A stretch of 10,823 bases of DNA from Chitinophagales bacterium (GTDB lineage: Bacteria; Bacteroidota; Bacteroidia; Chitinophagales; Saprospiraceae): the NCBI GenBank assembly GCA_013297575.1, contig JAAFHO010000130.1:1-10823 (forward strand). Reading direction: 5' to 3'. Under the pieces are notes generated by a model that was given only the letters and a program-made list of their open reading frames with translations, made no database searches and was not told the DNA's origin. This document shows positions 6,011-10,823 of the stretch, piece after piece. Made by a program: the position numbers and the translations under genes. Position 1 is the first letter of the stretch. Each line of letters starts with the position of its first letter.

Positions 6011-8727
6011 CAAAATGTCATTGCGTAGCGAATGCTTGGCAGAATCGGTAACAAAGTATATTGTATGGCTCTATTTGGCTTGCCACTGTTGATATCAATG
6101 ACAAGATAGAAGGGATTAGCCCGATTGTAGGTGTTATAAGCACCTAACTGCAAAACATGTTGTATCGGTATTGAGCGGATTAAATGGTTAAAATTTAGAT
6201 TCAAAGATAAATCCAACCTATGATTAGGTGGTAAACGATATCCGTTGAGGTCAGAATAATAGAGTACGTCTTTTTGACCTGTTGGGTTATCCAGTGATTG
6301 AAAATTATATTTTACGCCAGCTAAGGTAATAGGAGTTCCCGACATAAAGACCCAATTTGCCGAAAAATCTACGCATTTGTTTAAATAGTATGATACATTG
6401 ATTTTAAAATCATGTGTTCTGTCAAATTGGAATAAAAAAGGTCGGCCTAGATTTAAGTCGTCAAACTGGCGGGTTGATTTGGAAAGTGTGTAACTGATCA
6501 CCCCTCTTATGTTGCCTGTTTTACGCTCCAACATACATTCTATCCCACGTGATTGGCCTTTGCCTGTGATAATTCGATTTTCCCAGCCATTGGCATCATC
6601 AGCTCCTGCGGTAATCAAAGCATCGCCTTCGGAGCGCAAAATAACTACTCTGTTCATGTCTTTTTTGTATGCTTCTAAGGTAAATCCCCATGCCTTGTTG
6701 CTCCATCCAAACCCTATTGCTGTTTGTACTGCACGTTCTGGTAAGACCTGTTCTGTTGACGGTACCCAAAGTTCAAAAGGGAGTCCAATATTAAAACTAC
6801 CAATTTGGTGCAAGTACTGAGCCATATAATTATGCGAAACCCACTGCTTGAACCCCACTTCTTCATTGCCGTGGTAAATCCGCAAACGCGGTAAAAAGGA
6901 TTTGTAAATTTTGTTAGTTATATTAAAGGCAGATATATTCATACCTGCACAAAAATGGAATCGAGGCAAAAATTCCCATTGTGCAGCGGAGTAGCCTTCC
7001 CACTCCATTGCCGCAATATTGTTGTTTTTGAGTAGTCCAGAGGATAAAGAGTCAACCAATGCACTGGTTTGACCAGGTAATTGGAAGTTAAAAGAGAGTG
7101 CACCAGGCTTAAATTGGTGGTTAGTTGCGGCACCTCCGAATGTTAAAGTGAGCCTGTGGTGTGGGAAATAAGTAAAGTCGGAGCGAAGAGAAAGGTCATT
7201 AATGTCGGTTAAATAGAGCTGACTATAATTGGCTATTATAGAAGAGCGGTTCAATAGGTCGACAAATTCAGTTTTACGATTGAGTTGGCTGCGATAAATA
7301 AAATTACTTCTACTTGCTGTGGTGTTAGAAAAAATCTTGCTACCCCAAATATGGTTCCACCGCAATGAAAAAATCTTGTTTCCCCAATCGGAATTTAGGT
7401 TGTAATTATCAAAGAATGAGCCTAGGTTCTCTACTGAACTTGTTTGAGCGAAAGGGGCATCGAAATTATCTTTACCAGAATAAAAGCTAAAAAACAGTTC
7501 GTCGTTGATGCCTATCCGTTGGTTAACTTTTACATTATAATCATGTACTTTATATACCAATTGGTCAAATTTAACATTGAGTACGTTGGGTCTTTTGGAT
7601 GCTAATTGAAGCCATGAACCAAATAAAGAGTGCCTTGCCCCCACTAAAAAAGACCCTTTATTTTTGGGAGTGGGCCCCTCTACAAAGCTAGAAATAGACA
7701 TTAGATTTAAATCCACACCGCCTTTGAACTCTTTATTGCTGCCATCGCGGGTGCGTACATCTATCACCGAGGAAGTACGACCGCCATACCTAGCAGGGAA
7801 ATCACCTTTCCAAAGCCGTACATTTTTAGTGGTTTTTGGGCTAAAAATGGATAGTAAACCTACAACATGGCTTGGATTATACACTGGAACATCGTCCAAA
7901 AGTATAAGATTTTGATCGGTATTGCCTCCTCGTATATGTATGCCCCCAATCCCATCCACACCAGTTTGAATACCTGGAATTTGAGTGATGGATCGCATCA
8001 AATCTCCTTCCCCTGCCAGTGATGGTAGGCTCGTGAGTACTTGATTTGGAACGATATTCGCTCCATTTATGGTCATAACCGTCCACGTAGTAGGTATGGA
8101 ATTCACTCTAATAATTTCAACATCTCCCAATGTTTTAGTCCATGGTGTAATTTTTATATCATTTTTGAGGTCTTGGCTTGGGTTAAGGTATAGTTTTAGT
8201 GTATCGTATCCAGGATAGGTGACCTCGATATTGCATTTCCCTGATATGATAGACAAGGAGTAAAATCCGTATTCGTTGGAAACAGCCTTTCGGACAATAC
8301 CTTTCTGCCTTATCACCACAGATGCCCCAATTACTTTTTCATTGTTGTCAATATCTTGAATATGGCCGCTAATAGTTACGTTCCTGTCCCTTAAAGAAAG
8401 AATAATTTCGTTGATGCCTGGGGTAAGTAATAAGTCGTTACAGCCTTTGGTAATTTGGTGTATAATCGTTTCAATAGTTTGTTGTCTGGCCTCGATTGTG
8501 ATTGGAGGGCAATTTGTAAAAAAATCGTTACTAAAACTGATATTAATACCTGTGTTGCGATAAATATTTAGGATTGCATCAGCGGGCGTGCAATTTTTAC
8601 AAGTTAAATCAATTTTTTGCAACAAAAGATTAGATTGACCCTGTAAAACAGGATTGATCCGTAGCAAAAAAAGCAACAGAAAAACAACAGCGTACGCGCA
8701 GAATCGGTTATGGTACAAAAAAATCAC
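6010..8727 (-). CDS. TonB-dependent outer-membrane receptor with STN and carboxypeptidase-regulatory-like domains
   Basis: This is a protein of about 905 residues that should form a 22-strand barrel for energised uptake across the outer membrane; the substrate is unknown. Order: signal peptide with hydrophobic core AVVFLLLFLL (about residues 13-22); STN-like domain 36-112; carboxypeptidase-regulatory-like domain about 117-197, with GHIQDIDNNEKVIGASVVI and the NEYGFYSL motif; plug about 225-335, with IHIRGGNTDQNLILLDDVPV and the RYGGRTSSVIDVRT end; barrel 340 to the C-terminal phenylalanine, the usual last residue for insertion by the Bam complex. Length and order fit the Bacteroidota receptors that partner DUF4249 lipoproteins, and such a lipoprotein follows with a 1-bp overlap. 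No sigma factor or FecR gene is adjacent. The start is uncertain: the frame opens at GTG 8727, but that codon lies within a promoter-like box, so TTG at 8718 (902 residues, MYHNRFCAYAVVF) may be the true start. Confidence 0.93.
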   Translation of the reverse strand: MIFLYHNRFCAYAVVFLLLFLLRINPVLQGQSNLLLQKIDLTCKNCTPADAILNIYRNTGINISFSNDFFTNCPPITIEARQQTIETIIHQITKGCNDLLLTPGINEIILSLRDRNVTISGHIQDIDNNEKVIGASVVIRQKGIVRKAVSNEYGFYSLSIISGKCNIEVTYPGYDTLKLYLNPSQDLKNDIKITPWTKTLGDVEIIRVNSIPTTWTVMTINGANIVPNQVLTSLPSLAGEGDLMRSITQIPGIQTGVDGIGGIHIRGGNTDQNLILLDDVPVYNPSHVVGLLSIFSPKTTKNVRLWKGDFPARYGGRTSSVIDVRTRDGSNKEFKGGVDLNLMSISSFVEGPTPKNKGSFLVGARHSLFGSWLQLASKRPNVLNVKFDQLVYKVHDYNVKVNQRIGINDELFFSFYSGKDNFDAPFAQTSSVENLGSFFDNYNLNSDWGNKIFSLRWNHIWGSKIFSNTTASRSNFIYRSQLNRKTEFVDLLNRSSIIANYSQLYLTDINDLSLRSDFTYFPHHRLTLTFGGAATNHQFKPGALSFNFQLPGQTSALVDSLSSGLLKNNNIAAMEWEGYSAAQWEFLPRFHFCAGMNISAFNITNKIYKSFLPRLRIYHGNEEVGFKQWVSHNYMAQYLHQIGSFNIGLPFELWVPSTEQVLPERAVQTAIGFGWSNKAWGFTLEAYKKDMNRVVILRSEGDALITAGADDANGWENRIITGKGQSRGIECMLERKTGNIRGVISYTLSKSTRQFDDLNLGRPFLFQFDRTHDFKINVSYYLNKCVDFSANWVFMSGTPITLAGVKYNFQSLDNPTGQKDVLYYSDLNGYRLPPNHRLDLSLNLNFNHLIRSIPIQHVLQLGAYNTYNRANPFYLVIDINSGKPNRAIQYTLLPILPSIRYAMTF

Positions 8728-8738
8728 GCCGCAAGGTA
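8726..8738 (-). promoter_or_regulatory. Putative -7 promoter box of the receptor operon (TACCTTGCGGCGT)
   Basis: The minus-strand 13-mer at 8738-8726 is identical to the one before the T9SS gene at 5002-4990. If it is a -7 element, transcription would begin around 8724, just downstream of the GTG at 8727, which argues for a later start of the receptor. An overlapping partial match TTAATTTG slightly upstream is an alternative. No clear -33 box is visible. Confidence 0.4.
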
Positions 8739-8830
8739 CAGCAAATTAAAAAAAATACTGTCTCTGTTTTGTAATTTTTTAATATCTGAAAATATTACCA
8801 CTGAAAACCTGAATATTTTATGGTTAGAAC

Positions 8831-8838
8831 TACCTTTG
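8831..8838 (+). promoter_or_regulatory. -7 promoter box of rpiB (TACCTTTG)
   Basis: TACCTTTG matches the Bacteroidota -7 consensus TAnnTTTG exactly and lies 22 nt before the rpiB ATG at 8861, giving an expected leader of about 15 nt (AT-rich, ending in AAATAAATAAAT). It shares the core TACCTT(T)GCGG with the boxes at 4990-5002 and 8726-8738. A TTTG at the -33 position is not clearly present. Confidence 0.55.
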
Positions 8839-8860
8839 CGGTTTAAAAAAATAAATAAAT

Positions 8861-9292
8861 ATGAAACTGGCCATAGGTTGTGATCACGCGGGGTATCCAT
8901 ATAAAGATGGTTTGGTAGCAATGTTGCAAAGTCAAGGGCATTTAGTACTTGATTTAGGTACACATTCAGCGGAATCAGCAGATTATCCCAATTTTGCGCA
9001 TGCGGTAGCAACCGCTGTCGAGAATGGATCTGCTGAAAAAGGAATATTATTGTGTGGTTCTGGCAACGGTGTTGCTATTACAGCCAATAAACACCAAGGT
9101 ATCCGTTGTGCCTTGTGCTGGACAGAAGAAATAGCCGCGCTTGCTCGCCAGCATAATGACGCTAATATCATTGCATTGCCAGTTCGATACGTGCCTGAAA
9201 TTTTGGCCCAAGCGATGGTACGCGTTTTTATTCAAACGCCTTTTGAAGGTGGAAGACATGCGCGGAGGGTAGATGCCATTGCTTGCTCTTAA
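8861..9292 (+). CDS. rpiB: Ribose-5-phosphate isomerase B
   Basis: This 143-residue protein interconverts ribose 5-phosphate and ribulose 5-phosphate in the pentose phosphate pathway, in the cytoplasm. It is the normal length for the RpiB/LacAB family. Visible motifs are the N-terminal GCDHAG (residues 6-11), DLGTHSAESADYP in the phosphate and sugar region, the catalytic-cysteine motif LLCGSGNG (Cys65, equivalent to Cys66 of the E. coli enzyme), RQHND with His98 (equivalent to His99), and the C-terminal FEGGRHARRVDAI with phosphate-contacting Arg and His residues. All key residues are present, so it should be active. The ATG at 8861 is the only start that fits the family. It diverges from the receptor operon across a 133-bp gap and is followed after 97 bp by a co-directional glycosyltransferase gene. 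Confidence 0.96.
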   Translation: MKLAIGCDHAGYPYKDGLVAMLQSQGHLVLDLGTHSAESADYPNFAHAVATAVENGSAEKGILLCGSGNGVAITANKHQGIRCALCWTEEIAALARQHNDANIIALPVRYVPEILAQAMVRVFIQTPFEGGRHARRVDAIACS

Positions 9293-9389
9293 TGGACGAA
9301 TCAACTATTATAAAATTAATTTTTGTTTTTTTAAAAGGCAATTTCGACGTAAATAACTGAACTATTAACCATTAACCCTTCATCTAACA

Positions 9390-10115
9390 TTGCTCCGATC
9401 ATTAGTCATTGTACCTACATATAACGAACGCGAAAATATACAAGCGATTCTAAGTGCTGTGCTGCTCCAGCCTAATGGTTTTCACGTGCTGGTGGTGGAC
9501 GATGGCTCCCCAGATGGCACCGCCGAAATTGTACGTGGTTTGCAAAAAGAACGCTATCAAGATAACCTATTTTTACTGGAACGCAAAGGCAAACTAGGCT
9601 TAGGCACTGCTTATATTGCTGGTTTTCGATGGGGTCTAGAAAAAGGATACGATTATTTATTTGAAATGGATGCCGATTTTTCGCACGACCCTAATGACTT
9701 ACCTCGTTTGTTGGATGCCTGCGTGAACGGCGGTGCCGATGTGGCGGTTGGTTCACGATACTGTAAAGGGGGAAGTGTGATCAACTGGCCCATAGATCGT
9801 ATTGTATTATCCCGTGGCGCATCTATTTATGTACAAGCTGTACTTTGGATGCCTATTTCTGATCCAACTGCTGGTTTTATTGTGTATCACCGCAGTGTGT
9901 TAGATGCTATTGATTTTGATAAAATCCGGTTTATTGGTTATGCATTTCAAATTGAGATGAAATACGCCGCCTATAAACTAGGCTTTAAAGTAACAGAAGT
10001 CCCCATCGTCTTTAAAGACCGCGAAAAAGGGCAGTCCAAAATGTCTCTTAAAATTATTAAAGAGGCCATTTTAGGTGTTTTGGTGATGAGACGGATTGGT
10101 TTTAAAAAAAAATAA
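9390..10115 (+). CDS. Polyprenyl-phosphate mannosyltransferase-like family 2 glycosyltransferase (DPM1 type)
   Basis: This 241-residue protein belongs to the GT2 (GT-A fold) family in the dolichol-phosphate mannose synthase subgroup, which transfers a sugar from a nucleotide donor to polyprenyl phosphate at the cytoplasmic membrane face. Visible motifs are VPTYNERENI (residues 8-17), the nucleotide-binding DDGSPDGT (37-44), the metal and donor site in the DADFSHDP stretch (94-101), GSRY at 121-124, and the acceptor-side EVPIVFKDREKGQSKMS region (203-219). There is no C-terminal transmembrane domain, so it is the short soluble or peripheral type. The mannose specificity is inferred from the subgroup; other sugars are possible. 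The start is TTG at 9390: the frame is closed at 9366-9368 (TAA), and no ATG fits the conserved VPTYNE start. It may be transcribed with rpiB or from its own promoter in the AT-rich 97-bp gap, where I see no strong promoter or terminator. Confidence 0.9.
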   Translation: MLRSLVIVPTYNERENIQAILSAVLLQPNGFHVLVVDDGSPDGTAEIVRGLQKERYQDNLFLLERKGKLGLGTAYIAGFRWGLEKGYDYLFEMDADFSHDPNDLPRLLDACVNGGADVAVGSRYCKGGSVINWPIDRIVLSRGASIYVQAVLWMPISDPTAGFIVYHRSVLDAIDFDKIRFIGYAFQIEMKYAAYKLGFKVTEVPIVFKDREKGQSKMSLKIIKEAILGVLVMRRIGFKKK

Positions 10116-10129
10116 CCGTTGGCGCGCGC

Positions 10130-10154
10130 GTAGAGACGTTGCACTGCAACGTCT
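10130..10154. repeat. Palindromic repeat, copy 1 (shorter)
   Basis: These 25 bases are identical to 10227-10251 of the second copy. They contain a perfect inverted repeat with 10-bp arms, AGACGTTGCA (10134-10143) and TGCAACGTCT (10145-10154), around a single C. The right side then differs (AAACC instead of CTACA), so this copy has lost or never had the outer arm. It lies 15 bp after the glycosyltransferase stop and follows a GCGCGCGCG stretch. A hairpin in RNA from either strand is expected; no U-tract follows directly. Confidence 0.85.
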
Positions 10155-10175
10155 AAACCACGGTAATAAATTAAT

Positions 10176-10195
10176 AAAAAACCACGTTTTTTTTT
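10176..10195 (+). terminator. Possible weak terminator of the glycosyltransferase gene
   Basis: AAAAAAC (10176-10182) can pair with GTTTTTT (10186-10192) around a 3-nt loop, inside a run of nine T residues (10187-10195) 60 nt after the stop. The stem is nearly all A-T, so this is a weak candidate; the palindromes on either side could contribute. Confidence 0.25.
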
Positions 10196-10214
10196 GGTTC
10201 GGGCGTCCGTTGTG

Positions 10215-10267
10215 TACGTGCGTTATGTAGAGACGTTGCACTGCAACGTCTCTACATAACGCACGTA
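10215..10267. repeat. Perfect 53-bp palindrome (repeat copy 2, extended)
   Basis: Two perfectly complementary 26-bp arms (10215-10240 and 10242-10267) surround one central C at 10241. The core, AGACGTTGCA-C-TGCAACGTCT, is the same as in copy 1; the outer parts (TACGTGCGTTATGTAG and its complement) are only here. It lies in the 173-bp gap between the convergent glycosyltransferase and T9SS-protein genes, 21 bp from the latter's stop. I recall very similar GTAGAGACGTTGC-type palindromes scattered between genes in some Bacteroidota and cyanobacteria; this is unchecked. Possible roles are a bidirectional mRNA 3' end, a protein-binding site or a mobile REP-like element. Confidence 0.92.
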
Positions 10268-10288
10268 TCCGCCGATATTCGCCTCCAA

Positions 10289-10823
10289 TTACCGAATAAT
10301 AATTTTCCCTGTGCCTAAAATTTGCCCATCCTGTTCAATTCCAAACAAATATACGCCCGAAATTAATGCATCTTTGCGCAATGTAAACCAAGGCGAAGCA
10401 CCCTGTAATTCCTGCACCAAACTACCCTGCAAATTATATATTTTCAAACGGAAATCGCCGTCTGTTTTGTTGATACCCTTTAAGGTAATTACCGCCTGCG
10501 ATCCCATTGGATTTGGGACAACCTGTACCTCATATTTTGGCCGACTAGGTTCCCAGAAACCCACAGATATAAAATCCATACCCGTTCTGTGTATTGTTTC
10601 ATTGGTAATGATCGGTTCATTAAAATCAAAATAGATGGCCGCCTTATTAGGAATTGTAGTGGCTAATGGCGTGGAATCCCGTACCACAATACTAAAGTTG
10701 ACAAAACCTTGTGACGCAGCTACATTTACATTAGAATCGGGTAGCATAATGCCTTTAAAGTCGAAAACCAATACATTTTCGCCCCCAAATTCAAAATGGT
10801 ATGGATGACTACTTACTCCTGTT
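10289..10823 (-). CDS. T9SS cargo protein, C-terminal part only (N-terminus beyond the window)
   Basis: The frame is open from the right edge to the TAA at 10291-10289, giving 177 visible residues; the gene continues outside. The visible part has two regions. Visible residues 1-78 form a beta-sandwich-like domain with VFDFKGIMLPDSNVN, SQGFVNFSI, and NKAAIYFDFNEPIITNETIH, a pattern common just before the sorting domain in large secreted Bacteroidota proteins (I believe it has a DUF number near 7619). From about visible residue 97 (YEVQVVPNPMGSQAVITL) to the end (ISGVYLFGIEQDGQILGTGK, then IIIR) is a type A T9SS sorting domain. The product should be secreted, and either released or anchored to the surface; its main activity lies in the missing part. 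The gene converges on the glycosyltransferase gene. Confidence 0.88.
   Translation of the reverse strand, partial: TGVSSHPYHFEFGGENVLVFDFKGIMLPDSNVNVAASQGFVNFSIVVRDSTPLATTIPNKAAIYFDFNEPIITNETIHRTGMDFISVGFWEPSRPKYEVQVVPNPMGSQAVITLKGINKTDGDFRLKIYNLQGSLVQELQGASPWFTLRKDALISGVYLFGIEQDGQILGTGKIIIR

Noticed and set aside
8983..9304. Open frames on the minus strand opposite rpiB
   Set aside because: They are shadows of a clearly real, fully conserved rpiB gene.
9364..9377. Tandem ATTAACC repeated twice before the glycosyltransferase
   Set aside because: Two copies of seven bases in AT-rich spacer DNA are not enough to call a regulatory repeat.
10121..10130. GGCGCGCGCG alternating purine-pyrimidine tract with possible Z-DNA character
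   Set aside because: Only ten bases; too short to claim an unusual structure or function.
10130..10267. A miniature transposon bounded by the two palindromes
   Set aside because: The two copies are direct repeats of a palindrome, the outer sequences differ, and no target-site duplication is visible; the sequence between shows no transposon features.

Overview
The window looks like a chromosomal piece of a Bacteroidota genome, probably from Saprospiria or a related lineage. The evidence is two secreted proteins with type IX secretion system (T9SS) C-terminal sorting domains, a TonB-dependent receptor paired with a DUF4249 lipoprotein, promoter-like TAnnTTTG boxes, and few Shine-Dalgarno sequences. 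The phylum is well supported. The family is an inference from the style of the proteins.

Layout, left to right. Bases 1-4970 are a minus-strand block. It holds a partial small membrane protein (running off the left edge), a short protein with a very acidic tail that overlaps it by 17 bp, a terminator-like hairpin and a consensus-like promoter, and then a 1351-residue secreted multidomain T9SS cargo protein. Bases 5099-8727 carry a two-gene minus-strand operon: a TonB-dependent receptor with STN, carboxypeptidase-regulatory-like, plug and barrel regions, followed with a 1-bp stop/start overlap by a DUF4249 lipoprotein. A 133-bp divergent intergenic region separates this from the plus-strand genes rpiB (ribose-5-phosphate isomerase B) and a dolichyl-phosphate-mannose-synthase-like family 2 glycosyltransferase. 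After a 173-bp convergent gap containing two copies of a palindromic repeat, one of them a perfect 26-bp-arm inverted repeat, the window ends in the 3' part of a second T9SS cargo protein on the minus strand.

How the genes work together. The receptor and lipoprotein almost certainly form one outer-membrane uptake unit of unknown substrate. The large T9SS protein lies 128 bp downstream with its own promoter-like box, nearly identical to the one before the receptor, so it may be co-regulated with them; this is an inference. rpiB and the glycosyltransferase are housekeeping-type genes with no evident link to the receptor. The acidic protein and the overlapping membrane protein are probably translated together, function unknown. 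No mobile element, CRISPR array, tRNA or rRNA was seen. The window is mostly ordinary; the points most worth checking are the long palindrome, the promoter placed upstream of a terminator-like hairpin, and the conflict between the receptor start codon and its apparent promoter box.
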